Below are positions 8,477 through 16,289 of a stretch of 64,000 nucleotides of DNA, one piece after another. The DNA is taken from contig CP004371.1 of the NCBI GenBank assembly GCA_000597885.1, positions 2,434,501 to 2,498,500 of the forward strand, read 5' to 3'. The stretch is from Flammeovirgaceae bacterium 311 (GTDB taxonomy: Bacteria > Bacteroidota > Bacteroidia > Cytophagales > Cyclobacteriaceae). Position 1 is the first letter of the stretch; every line of letters starts with the position of its first letter. Below the pieces are notes generated by a model. That model ran no database searches. It was not told where the DNA came from and saw only the letters and a list, made by a program, of their open reading frames with translations. The position numbers and the translations under genes were made by a program.

Positions 8477-11400
8477 TCCGGTTAGCACTTATCGCATACA
8501 GTTTCATAAAGATTTTTCTTTAAAGGAATTTGAAAAGATCATTCCCTACCTGCAGCAGCTGGGGGTGAGTACCCTCTATGCCTCTCCTATTTTTGAGGCC
8601 ACCCCCGGCAGCACACATGGGTACGATGTGGTAAACCCACACCAGATCAATCCAGAAATCGGCACCGAGCGCAAGTTAAAAGCCATCAGCAAAAAGTTGC
8701 AGGAGGCCAACATTGGCTGGCTGCAGGATATTGTGCCCAACCACATGGCCTACAACCAGCACAATGGGTGGCTGATGGACGTATTGGAAAAAGGACAGCT
8801 CTCTAAATATGCTCCGTTTTTTGATGTAGCCTGGAACAGCAAGCTCTACCACGGCCGCATCATGGTGCCTTTTTTAGGCTCTCCCCTGGAGGAGGTAATA
8901 AAGAAGGAGGAGCTGCAGGTTAATTATGAGGAGCCACGCCTGGTGCTGAAATACTTCGACAACGCCTATCCGCTGCACCTGCGCTCTTATGCTACCATCC
9001 TGAAGGCAGGTCAAAAAAAGGCCCCGGAAGCCGTGCAACAGCTACTGGACCTGATTCCCGATATCCAGAGGGTGGAAGAAGCAGTAGCCCTGGGAGAGCG
9101 CATGCACGAATTTCAGCTGCAGCTGGCCAGCCTCATGAAAAATGCAGACACCCGGGATTATCTGAAAGCTTGCCTTAAAACAGTAAACAGCAATAAGGAA
9201 CTGCTCGGCCAGATCGCCGAGGAGCAGGCCTACCGGCTGTGCTACTGGCAGGAAACCGAAAAGCAGATCAACTTCCGGCGCTTCTTTACCGTCAACAGCC
9301 TTATTTGCCTCAACATACAGGATCAGCAGGTATTTGAGCACTATCATCAGTACATTAAAAAACTGCTGGATGATGGCACTATTAGCGGCCTGCGTGTAGA
9401 CCACGTAGATGGCCTCTACGACCCCGGGGCTTATATGGAACAGCTGCGGGCGCTGGTGGGAGAAGATACACACATCACCATCGAAAAAATTCTGGAGCCT
9501 GGCGAAGAACTTCCAAAGGATTGGCCCATCCAAGGCAACACCGGCTATGATTTTCTCTCCCATGTAAATAACCTCTTTACCAATAAAAGCAGCAAAGAGG
9601 CCTTTACTAGCTTTTACGAAAAGCTGGTGGCAGATAATACCTCTGTACATGAGCAGATTCGCCAGAAGAAAGAGTTTATCCTCTACCAGCGCATGGCTGG
9701 TGAGCTCGATAACCTGCACCACCTCTTCCTGGAGCTGGACCTGTCAGATAAAAAGAGGATAGATGCCATCAAGCCCGAAGAACTAAAAACTGCCATTGGT
9801 GAATTCCTGATCCAGTGCCCGGTATACCGCTACTATGGTAACCAGTTTCCACTGGATAAAGCCGAAGCTGCTGCCGTAGCCGATATCCTGAAAAGGAGCC
9901 GTAAAGAGAAAAAAGAGCTGGCCCCTGCACTGGCCCTGCTGGAAGAAGTGCTGCTGCGCAAACCACAGGCAGGGAATAAAGAATACAACCAGCGCGCGCT
10001 AAGCTTTTACCAGCGCTGCATGCAGTTTACTGGTCCGCTCATGGCCAAGGGCGTGGAAGACACCCTGATGTACACCTACAACCGTTTTGTAGCCCATAAT
10101 GAAGTAGGCGATGCCCCCGAAGCTTTTGGTTTGTCTACCGAAGAGTTTCATCAGAAGATGATAGAACGGCAGCAGCACTGGCCGCTCTCCATCAACGCCA
10201 CCTCTACCCACGATACAAAGCGGGGTGAAGATGTGCGCGCACGCCTGAATGTGCTTACCGACCTACCCGATGAATGGCTGCAGCAAGTGCAGGAGTGGCA
10301 GCAAACCAACTGGGGGCTTAAGCAAAATGCTGCACCCGATGTCAACGACGAGTACCTGATTTACCAGACGCTGGTTGGGGCTTACCCCATGCCGGAGCAG
10401 GACGAGGACAATTTCCCGGATCGCATCCAGGAATACCTGCAAAAGGCTTTGCGAGAGGCCAAGCGCCACTCTAACTGGAGCACGCCTAACGAAGAGTATG
10501 AAAGAGCCACCAAAGACTTTGCCCTGCGCCTGCTGGATAAAGACAGGCCATTCTGGAAAAACTTTCAGAAGTTTCACCGGAAGCTGGCCGATTTCGGTAT
10601 AGTAAATTCGCTGGCACAGCTGCTGCTGAAATTTACCTGCCCCGGCGTGCCGGATGTATACCAGGGCACAGAGCTCTGGGACCTAAGCCTGGTAGACCCC
10701 GACAACCGCCGTGCCGTTGGCTACGAGCAGCGCCGCCAGTGGCTGGAAGAATTTACCCAAGCCGATCCCGAAGGGAGGGAAACCCTGCTGCAGACACTTT
10801 GGAGCAACCGCTACAGTGCTAAGATAAAGCTATGGCTGGTACACCAGCTGCTGCAGGAGCGCAGGCAGCAGGCCGAGCTATTCGAAAAAGGCGCCTATAT
10901 TCCCCTGCAGGTAACGGGTAAGTATAGTGGCCATGTGCTGGCATTTGCCCGCCGCTACCAGCAAAACTGGAGCCTTGTGGCAGTGCCGCTGCACCTGGCG
11001 GCCCTGAGCAAACAACAGAAAAAAGAGATTCCGGCCCTGGACTGGAAGGATACCCGTATTGTACTCCCCGCAGAAGCACCCGAAGAATGGCAGCACCTGC
11101 TGACAAACACGAAAGGAAAAGCAGGAGATACAGGTATTTCCGTAAAAGAGCTCTTTAAAGGCATGCCCCTGGCCTTACTCACGCTCCGGCAGCCCATTAG
11201 CGACCGCAGTGCCGGTACACTTATGCACATTACCTCCCTGCCCTCGGCTTTTGGGGTTGGCGATTTTGGGCCTGAAGCAAGAGCCTTTGCCGGTTTCTTA
11301 AGCCGCAGCCGCCAGAAATACTGGCAGATCCTGCCCCTCAACCCTACCGAAGCGGGCACCGGCCACTCTCCTTACAGCTCTTACTCCAGCATGGCCGGCA

Positions 11401-12701
11401 ACACCCTGCTGCTAAGCCCCGAGCTGCTGGCAGCAGAGGGTTTGCTGGATGCCGAAGAGCTGCTCAGCTACCACCTGACCGTACAGGATAAAGCCGAGTT
11501 TGATCAGGCCGAAAAAAACAAGCAAGAGCTGTTTGAAAAAGCCTATCAAACCTACAAAACCGGAAATTTCAAAAACCTGGAGCGGCAGTTCCGGCAATTT
11601 AGCGAGCAGGAGGCCGAATGGCTCGACAGCTTTGCCCTGTACCTGGTGCTCAAACAGGAGCATGGCAGCAAGCCCTGGTACGAGTGGCCGGAGCAGTATA
11701 AGCTGCGCCAGGAGAAGGCCCTGAAAAGCTTTGCCAAGCAGCAGTCAGATGCCATTCAAAAAGTAAAATGGCTGCAGTTTCTCTTCAGCAAGCAGTGGCA
11801 GGAGCTCAAAACCCATTGTAATAACCTGGGCATCCAGTTCTTTGGCGACCTGCCCTTCTACGTAAGTTACGATTCTGTAGATGTATGGGCCAACCCCCAC
11901 ATCTTTAGCCTGGATGAGGAAGGAAACATGACCGGTGTTGCCGGCGTACCACCCGATTACTTCAATGAAGATGGGCAGCTCTGGGGCATGCCGGTATTTA
12001 AATGGGATGTACTGAAAGAAGAAGGCTATGCCTGGTGGATCCGCAGGATCCGCAAGAACATGGAGCTGTACGACCTGCTGCGGCTGGATCATTTCCGTGC
12101 CTTTGCCGATTACTGGGATGTGCCTGCGGGCGAAAAAACCGCCAAAAATGGTGAATGGAAGCAGGGACCGGGCGCAGATTTCTTCAAAGCCCTTAACAAG
12201 GAGCTTGGTGACCTGCCCTTTATTGCCGAAGACCTGGGCGACATTAACGATGCTGTGTATGCCTTAAGGGATGATTTTGGCCTGCCGGGTATGCGGGTAC
12301 TGCAGTTTGCCTTTGGCGACGAGATGCCTAAATCAACCTACATCCCGCACAACTACACACCCAACTCGGTGGCCTATACCGGCACCCACGATAATAATAC
12401 CACCCGTGGCTGGTACCGCACCGACCTGCCCAAAGCCGACCGCCAGCGAATGGAGGAGTATGTAGGACAGATTGTGCTGGAGAAAGAGGTGCATAAGGTA
12501 TTGGGTCGTCTTGCTTATGCTTCAGTGGCTAAAATTGCCGTGCTCCCCATCCAGGATATCCTGGGGCTGGACGAAACCGCCCGCATGAACATGCCTGCCT
12601 CTACCGAAAACAACTGGCTCTGGCGCCTCCAGCATGAGCAGCTAACCCCTAAGCACGAAGCAATGCTAAGGGAATGGTGCCGGGTGTACCATCGGGGGTA
12701 A
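8469..12701 (+). CDS. treY-malQ: Fused malto-oligosyltrehalose synthase and 4-alpha-glucanotransferase (TreY-MalQ)
   Basis: A 1410-residue polypeptide with two complete enzymes. Residues 1 to about 900 are TreY, which turns the reducing end of maltodextrins into an alpha,alpha-1,1 bond: STYRIQFHKDFSL at the start, nucleophile region GLRVDHVDGLYDP, acid region TIEKILEPGE, and CPGVPDVYQGTEL near the end. From about residue 913 a full-length MalQ (about 498 residues, GH77) follows: GTLMHITSLPS, WQILPLNPT, nucleophile DLLRLDHFRAF, acid/base FIAEDLGDI and TGTHDNNTT. The reading frame is unbroken through the linker. MalQ could rebuild chains too short for TreY. The gene overlaps treZ by 8 bases. 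TreY-MalQ fusions occur elsewhere in Bacteroidota, so the fusion is rare rather than unique. Confidence 0.95.
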   Translation: MLNPVSTYRIQFHKDFSLKEFEKIIPYLQQLGVSTLYASPIFEATPGSTHGYDVVNPHQINPEIGTERKLKAISKKLQEANIGWLQDIVPNHMAYNQHNGWLMDVLEKGQLSKYAPFFDVAWNSKLYHGRIMVPFLGSPLEEVIKKEELQVNYEEPRLVLKYFDNAYPLHLRSYATILKAGQKKAPEAVQQLLDLIPDIQRVEEAVALGERMHEFQLQLASLMKNADTRDYLKACLKTVNSNKELLGQIAEEQAYRLCYWQETEKQINFRRFFTVNSLICLNIQDQQVFEHYHQYIKKLLDDGTISGLRVDHVDGLYDPGAYMEQLRALVGEDTHITIEKILEPGEELPKDWPIQGNTGYDFLSHVNNLFTNKSSKEAFTSFYEKLVADNTSVHEQIRQKKEFILYQRMAGELDNLHHLFLELDLSDKKRIDAIKPEELKTAIGEFLIQCPVYRYYGNQFPLDKAEAAAVADILKRSRKEKKELAPALALLEEVLLRKPQAGNKEYNQRALSFYQRCMQFTGPLMAKGVEDTLMYTYNRFVAHNEVGDAPEAFGLSTEEFHQKMIERQQHWPLSINATSTHDTKRGEDVRARLNVLTDLPDEWLQQVQEWQQTNWGLKQNAAPDVNDEYLIYQTLVGAYPMPEQDEDNFPDRIQEYLQKALREAKRHSNWSTPNEEYERATKDFALRLLDKDRPFWKNFQKFHRKLADFGIVNSLAQLLLKFTCPGVPDVYQGTELWDLSLVDPDNRRAVGYEQRRQWLEEFTQADPEGRETLLQTLWSNRYSAKIKLWLVHQLLQERRQQAELFEKGAYIPLQVTGKYSGHVLAFARRYQQNWSLVAVPLHLAALSKQQKKEIPALDWKDTRIVLPAEAPEEWQHLLTNTKGKAGDTGISVKELFKGMPLALLTLRQPISDRSAGTLMHITSLPSAFGVGDFGPEARAFAGFLSRSRQKYWQILPLNPTEAGTGHSPYSSYSSMAGNTLLLSPELLAAEGLLDAEELLSYHLTVQDKAEFDQAEKNKQELFEKAYQTYKTGNFKNLERQFRQFSEQEAEWLDSFALYLVLKQEHGSKPWYEWPEQYKLRQEKALKSFAKQQSDAIQKVKWLQFLFSKQWQELKTHCNNLGIQFFGDLPFYVSYDSVDVWANPHIFSLDEEGNMTGVAGVPPDYFNEDGQLWGMPVFKWDVLKEEGYAWWIRRIRKNMELYDLLRLDHFRAFADYWDVPAGEKTAKNGEWKQGPGADFFKALNKELGDLPFIAEDLGDINDAVYALRDDFGLPGMRVLQFAFGDEMPKSTYIPHNYTPNSVAYTGTHDNNTTRGWYRTDLPKADRQRMEEYVGQIVLEKEVHKVLGRLAYASVAKIAVLPIQDILGLDETARMNMPASTENNWLWRLQHEQLTPKHEAMLREWCRVYHRG

Positions 12702-12728
12702 AAAATTACTTGAGATAGATCAGTAAGT

Positions 12729-12754
12729 GGAACGAGCTAAAAGCTCGCACCAGC
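12729..12754 (+). repeat. REP element copy A
   Basis: First of four copies of a 26-base REP-like element. The core is a 6-bp hairpin CGAGCT-aaa-AGCTCG (12733-12747) followed by the conserved tail GCACCAGC. It lies 27 bases after the treY-malQ stop and faces copy B in inverted orientation, about 50 bases apart, like a bacterial interspersed mosaic element pair. Confidence 0.8.
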
Positions 12755-12803
12755 ACCATTAGTTATTATAGAACTAACGCATTAAATCTTCAGCGGCGCC
12801 ATT

Positions 12804-12829
12804 GCTAGTGCGAGCTTGTAGCTCGTACT
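12804..12829 (-). repeat. REP element copy B
   Basis: Inverted copy of the REP element, with hairpin CGAGCT-tgt-AGCTCG at 12811-12825. The 26 bases are identical to copy C. It lies immediately upstream of the truncated transposase copy. Confidence 0.8.
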
Positions 12830-12842
12830 AACTAAGGCAACA

Positions 12843-12945
12843 ATGAGCAGGAAGTACAAATTTCATAGCTAAGAAGGCTTTTTCTTTGTAAGCTTTGCCA
12901 CTGTCTATTGGATTGACGTGTTTGTTGCGACTTATATTTTCCCAA
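12843..12945 (+). pseudogene. Truncated RAYT transposase remnant
   Basis: From ATG 12843 the DNA aligns with the first 100 or so bases of the intact transposase gene (from ATG 12990) at roughly three-quarters identity, judged by eye. Shared blocks include ATGAGCAGGAA, TTTGTAAG and TATTGGATTGA. The reading frame encodes MSRKYKFHS and then meets TAA at codon 10, and the homology stops at REP copy C before the catalytic HUH motif. It is a dead 5' fragment flanked by directly repeated REPs B and C. The remnant encodes KFH where the intact copy has KIL. From memory KFH is the commoner version in the family, so the remnant is probably not a recent duplicate of its neighbour. Confidence 0.75.
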
Positions 12946-12947
12946 TC

Positions 12948-12973
12948 GCTAGTGCGAGCTTGTAGCTCGTACT
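12948..12973 (-). repeat. REP element copy C
   Basis: Inverted REP copy with hairpin CGAGCT-tgt-AGCTCG at 12955-12969, identical over 26 bases to copy B. It ends 16 bases before the transposase ATG and forms, with copy D, an inverted pair bracketing the intact gene. Confidence 0.82.
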
Positions 12974-12989
12974 CAATGTGTCTATGAGA

Positions 12990-13535
12990 ATGAGCAGGAA
13001 ATATAAAATTCTTAATAAAGAGGGCTTATACTTTGTAAGTTTTGCTACTGTTTATTGGATTGATGTATTCGTGCGTGACCTCTATTTTTTTTCAGTAGTA
13101 GAGAGTCTTGATTATTGTAGAAAGACTAAAGGAATGGAAATTTACTCCTGGTGCATTATGCCCAGTCATGTTCATCTTATATTCAGGGCAAAAGCAAATA
13201 ATCCTGGAGATCTGTTAAGAGATTTCAAATCTTTTACATCAAAAAAGTTGCAGAAGCTATTGGAAGAAAATATTCAGGAAAGCAGACGGGAATGGATGCT
13301 TTGGATGATGGAGCGGGCAGGAAAGATAAATAGTAATGTCAAGCACAGGCAATTCTGGCAGCAACATAATCAACCCATTGAACTATGGAGTGCTGAAGTG
13401 ATTCAGCAAAAAGTAGATTATATACATTTAAACCCTGTAGAAGCTGGATTTGTACTTGAACCTCATCATTGGAAATATAGTAGTGCTATTGATTACAGCG
13501 GAGGCAAAGGGCTGCTTGAAATTGATTTTTCATGA
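12990..13535 (+). CDS. REP-associated tyrosine transposase (RAYT, Y1 HUH family)
   Basis: Single-strand DNA endonuclease of about 181 residues of the kind that mobilises or maintains REP hairpins. The HUH motif is PSHVHLIF (His60 and His62 counted from this start) and the catalytic Tyr is probably Tyr144 in KVDYIHLNPVEAGF. A start four codons earlier (GTG 12978) is possible. I chose ATG 12990 because the upstream truncated copy begins at the equivalent ATG and because related proteins start MSRKYK. Inverted REPs C and D flank the gene. Compared with the neighbouring trehalose genes it is AT-rich, which fits an acquired element. The motifs look intact, so it may be active. Confidence 0.9.
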   Translation: MSRKYKILNKEGLYFVSFATVYWIDVFVRDLYFFSVVESLDYCRKTKGMEIYSWCIMPSHVHLIFRAKANNPGDLLRDFKSFTSKKLQKLLEENIQESRREWMLWMMERAGKINSNVKHRQFWQQHNQPIELWSAEVIQQKVDYIHLNPVEAGFVLEPHHWKYSSAIDYSGGKGLLEIDFS

Positions 13536-13550
13536 CAGTTAAGATGTTGT

Positions 13551-13576
13551 GGTACGAGCTAAAAGCTCGCACCAGC
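13551..13576 (+). repeat. REP element copy D
   Basis: Fourth REP copy, with hairpin CGAGCT-aaa-AGCTCG at 13555-13569 and tail GCACCAGC. It differs from copy A by one base in the 26. It starts 15 bases after the transposase stop and lies in the same orientation as copy A and inverted to C. Confidence 0.82.
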
Positions 13577-13597
13577 AAACAGAGACAACCTCAACTC

Positions 13598-14926
13598 CTA
13601 CTCCCCCCTCACCAGCGAAATCTTAGGCACTAGTCCCATTTGGCAATGCGGGCACTTCCCTGGATCTGTAAAAGTCAGACTATCGCAGGCCTGGTTACAG
13701 GGGCTGCACTGGTAGCCATAGAGGGAATCTGCGATGGGGGCCTTTTCCTGGTAGGGCACGTAATTGTTCCACTCGGTGGGTGAGTAGGTATCGGCAATGG
13801 TAAGCGCCAGCAGCTCTTTGAAGATGCCTGTGCCGTTATCGCTATTGGTCATGATCAGCACGCCAATGCCTGCTTCGGGATAGATAATAGAATAGTGATG
13901 AAACCCACTTCCACCTCCTTCTTTGAAAGCCCCTACTCCGTAAGGCGATTGTAAAACACCCCAACCCAAACCATATCCCAGGGCAATGGCATCATTGAGC
14001 GTAGAATCCTTCAGTGACAAAGGGCCAAACTGCCGTAAGGAGTGAATTCTTATTTGAGTAGCAAAAAGCTCCCGGTAAGAAGCAGGGCTAAGGAGTTTTT
14101 GCTGCAGCACTGCTTCCATGAATTTGCTGTAATCCTCCAGGGTAGTTTCCAGTGTGCTGGCTCCCCTGGCTTCGTTGTCTTTATCTTTACCTAAAAGGGC
14201 TCCCGTGGCCGCATGGCCGTAGGCGAAGTCATCTTCGAATTGGGGTTGCCAGGTATAGCTGGTGTTGTGCATGCCCAGCGGCTGAAAAATTTTCTCCTGC
14301 GCCAGTTCTTCCAGGTCCTTTTTCAGCATACGCTCCAGCACCACCTGCAGGTAGGTCATGCCCTCTCCGGAGTAGCGGTAGCGCGTACCGGGTGTATCTA
14401 ACACTTTCAGCTTTTGATCTGCTTCGAACCAGCGCCAGTTTGGAAAGCCAGAGGTATGGCTTAGGCACATGCGCGCAGTAATTTTGTGGTAGAGGGAGTC
14501 AGAGGTCAGCGCGGCATAGTCGTCGTGCCAGCGCGTGCGGGGCTCGTATTCCCATATCTTCCTGGGCAAGTAATGCTGCAGGGGTGTATCCAGGTCAATC
14601 ACGCCTTCTTCCACCAGTTGCATCACCAGCACGCCAAATACTGCCTTGCTAAGGGAGGCTCCGTAAAGATTGGTGGAATCTGTAAGGGGTGTTTTTGTAT
14701 CAAAACGCCCGTAGCCAAAAGTGTTTTTGTAAACAAGCTGGTGCTCACTGAACACTGCCAGGGCAAGTCCATGTACCTGAGCCTGCTCCACCAGCCTTTG
14801 TACCTCATTTGTTAATGTAGCAGCATCTATACCGCTATTGTCTAGCTTTTTTATTTCGGTATGCGAGGCACAGGCATTCAGGAGTAAGAGAACAAAAATG
14901 TATAGGGTGTGTGATAGTGTTTTCAT
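13598..14926 (-). CDS. Serine beta-lactamase-like hydrolase lipoprotein with C-terminal heavy-metal-binding-like tail
   Basis: A 442-residue protein of the class C beta-lactamase/esterase family (DD-peptidase fold). A lipobox (LLNAC) places acylated Cys at residue 19. The active-site motif is SLSK at residues 91-94, YSG (for YxN) occurs near residue 190, and EGGGSGFHHYS occupies the usual third-motif region. The last 40 residues are unusual: CSPC (407-410), Cys414 and PGKCPHCQMGLVPK (422-435) closely resemble the HMBD metal-binding domain of copper proteins (PGKCPKCGMxLVP). The substrate is unknown and beta-lactam hydrolysis should not be assumed. It is downstream of the XRE membrane regulator on the same strand. 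Confidence 0.88.
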   Translation of the reverse strand: MKTLSHTLYIFVLLLLNACASHTEIKKLDNSGIDAATLTNEVQRLVEQAQVHGLALAVFSEHQLVYKNTFGYGRFDTKTPLTDSTNLYGASLSKAVFGVLVMQLVEEGVIDLDTPLQHYLPRKIWEYEPRTRWHDDYAALTSDSLYHKITARMCLSHTSGFPNWRWFEADQKLKVLDTPGTRYRYSGEGMTYLQVVLERMLKKDLEELAQEKIFQPLGMHNTSYTWQPQFEDDFAYGHAATGALLGKDKDNEARGASTLETTLEDYSKFMEAVLQQKLLSPASYRELFATQIRIHSLRQFGPLSLKDSTLNDAIALGYGLGWGVLQSPYGVGAFKEGGGSGFHHYSIIYPEAGIGVLIMTNSDNGTGIFKELLALTIADTYSPTEWNNYVPYQEKAPIADSLYGYQCSPCNQACDSLTFTDPGKCPHCQMGLVPKISLVRGE

Positions 14927-15035
14927 AGTGGTAGGATAAAAATAGATAAAAAATTAGGTACAGGAAGGGGCGCAGATCCCGAGCGAGTCTGAAGTAGTAC
15001 ATCTGAAAAATCACAGGCATGTGTGACTGGAGCGT

Positions 15036-15641
15036 CTATGCTTTGGCAACTACAGACCTCCGGATGAAAGGAATTGCAATGGGATAAAACTTGCGCCTGC
15101 TGGTGAGCACCAGGAAGATGTTCAGCACAATAAAGACAATGTTGAAAATGATAGCACCAAAGTAAATGCCAAAGATTGAAAAAAGCACCCCGGCACCCTC
15201 TCCCATTAGTGGGAAAACAAAGAAACCAATTAGCCCTAATAAAAACAGCAGCGTAATGGTAAGCTGAAAGTTAATAACAGCGCGGCCGTGCCTGTCGTAG
15301 ATTGGGTTATCTTCCCTTTTGTGAATCCAGAGAAATATAGGTAGCAGAATATTGATGAGGGGAAGAAGCGAACCGAGCAGGGGTACGCCATGCATTAAGA
15401 GCAGCCACTTGGTTTGGATGGCCTCTTCTTTAGGGTTTTCCAGCGGCAACAGCTCTTGTATATCTATCTCAAGTGCATCGGCCAATAGCTTAAGAGTGTT
15501 CATGTGGGAATTCACGTCGCCACGCTCAATCCGCTGAATGGTTCTGACGGTGACGCCCGATAGTTCAGCCAGCTTTTCCTGGCTGTAGCCTTTAAGCTTC
15601 CGCTGGTATACCAGATTTTTCGATAATGATTGCTTTTCCAT
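15036..15641 (-). CDS. XRE-family regulator with DUF4870-like membrane domain
   Basis: A 201-residue protein with an N-terminal helix-turn-helix (about residues 8-62; GYSQEKLAELSGVTVRTIQRIERGD shortened here to SQEKLAELSGVTVRTIQRI) and a C-terminal membrane part with about four hydrophobic segments, including the DRHGRAVINFQLT motif of DUF4870 proteins. Such fusions are membrane-tethered DNA-binding proteins whose signals are not known. It is divergent from the blaI-like gene across a 268-bp gap. A -7-type box (complement of 15664-15671, TAGGTTTG) is 23 bases upstream of the start but lacks a clear -33 partner. Confidence 0.88.
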   Translation of the reverse strand: MEKQSLSKNLVYQRKLKGYSQEKLAELSGVTVRTIQRIERGDVNSHMNTLKLLADALEIDIQELLPLENPKEEAIQTKWLLLMHGVPLLGSLLPLINILLPIFLWIHKREDNPIYDRHGRAVINFQLTITLLFLLGLIGFFVFPLMGEGAGVLFSIFGIYFGAIIFNIVFIVLNIFLVLTSRRKFYPIAIPFIRRSVVAKA

Positions 15642-15663
15642 TTTTTTGGGCTTAAGTGTAGCA

Positions 15664-15671
15664 CAAACCTA
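15664..15671 (-). promoter_or_regulatory. Possible -7 box of the XRE regulator gene
   Basis: TAGGTTTG on the minus strand matches TAnnTTTG exactly and lies 23 bases before the start codon. No TTG is present 17-23 bases upstream, so this is a weak call. Confidence 0.3.
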
Positions 15672-15840
15672 GCCTAAACCAGTGGTCATCACCACGACAT
15701 CAGGGTGTCACCTACCTGTCATGTTGCCCAAATAAAGCTTTTAAAGCCTTTTTTCCTAATTTCTACTTCCTAAAGCTTAAACTGCTGTTGTTCGTTTATT
15801 TGAATTTCTGCCCCTCCATTCGCCTGCTCAATCTGCCTAA

Positions 15841-15896
15841 AACTGAAATTTCAGTTTAATAACTGATAAATCAGTTGTATAACTGGAAATTAAGTT
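15841..15896. promoter_or_regulatory. Triple operator array upstream of the blaI-like gene
   Basis: Three 16-base palindromes start at 15841, 15861 and 15881, exactly 20 bp apart. Site 1 is AACTGAAATTTCAGTT (perfect). Site 2 is AACTGATAAATCAGTT (one imperfect central pair). Site 3 is AACTGGAAATTAAGTT (weaker). The AACT/AGTT ends are shared. Site 2 overlaps the -33 TTG of the promoter and site 3 fills its spacer, so dimers bound here would block RNA polymerase. BlaI/MecI repressors bind similar dyads near their own promoters. Confidence 0.75.
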
Positions 15897-15905
15897 ATAT
15901 GTTTG
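15875..15905 (+). promoter_or_regulatory. Bacteroidota-type promoter of the blaI-M56 operon
   Basis: TTG at 15875-15877, a 20-base spacer, then TATGTTTG at 15898-15905, an exact match to TTG-N20-TAnnTTTG. The box ends only 4 bases before the ATG at 15910, so the transcript may have little or no leader. Confidence 0.6.
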
Positions 15906-15909
15906 GTCT

Positions 15910-16278
15910 ATGGAGACTTTAACAAAGACCGAAGAAAGAGTCATGCAAATCCTGTGGGATATCAAAAAAGGATTTGTGAAAGATGTTATTGAACGGTTGT
16001 CTCCCCCGGAGCCTCCCTACAATACCATCTCCTCCCTGATTCGCCTGCTGGAAAAAAAAGGTTTTGTAGGCCACACCGCCTACGGCAAAACCCATGAGTA
16101 TTATCCTCTTATTTCCAAAGCCGCCTACCGGAGGTTTACTTTTAAACAATACATTGCCAATTACTTCGAAGGCTCACCGGATAAGGTAGTATCCTTTATG
16201 GTGAAGGAAGAAAACCTTAGTCCGGAAGAAATCCGGAAGATGCTGGACCTCCTGGAGAAAGATAATGAAAACTCATAA
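15910..16278 (+). CDS. BlaI/MecI/CopY-family transcriptional repressor
   Basis: A 122-residue winged-helix repressor. The opening LTKTEERVMQILWDIKKGFV and the recognition part PPYNTISSLIRLLEKKGFV are diagnostic of the family, and the C-terminal helices serve dimerisation. In the classic system the repressor is cleaved when a BlaR1/MecR1 membrane peptidase senses its signal. The partner peptidase gene begins 11 bases downstream. The three phased palindromes and promoter just upstream imply autorepression. The start at ATG 15910 fits the family N-terminus. The signal need not be a beta-lactam. Confidence 0.93.
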   Translation: METLTKTEERVMQILWDIKKGFVKDVIERLSPPEPPYNTISSLIRLLEKKGFVGHTAYGKTHEYYPLISKAAYRRFTFKQYIANYFEGSPDKVVSFMVKEENLSPEEIRKMLDLLEKDNENS

Positions 16279-16289
16279 CAATACTCTTT

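Noticed and set aside
12729-12973. CRISPR-like array
   Set aside because: The repeats are few, alternate in orientation and are unevenly spaced, with a transposase fragment between two of them. This is a REP island, not CRISPR.
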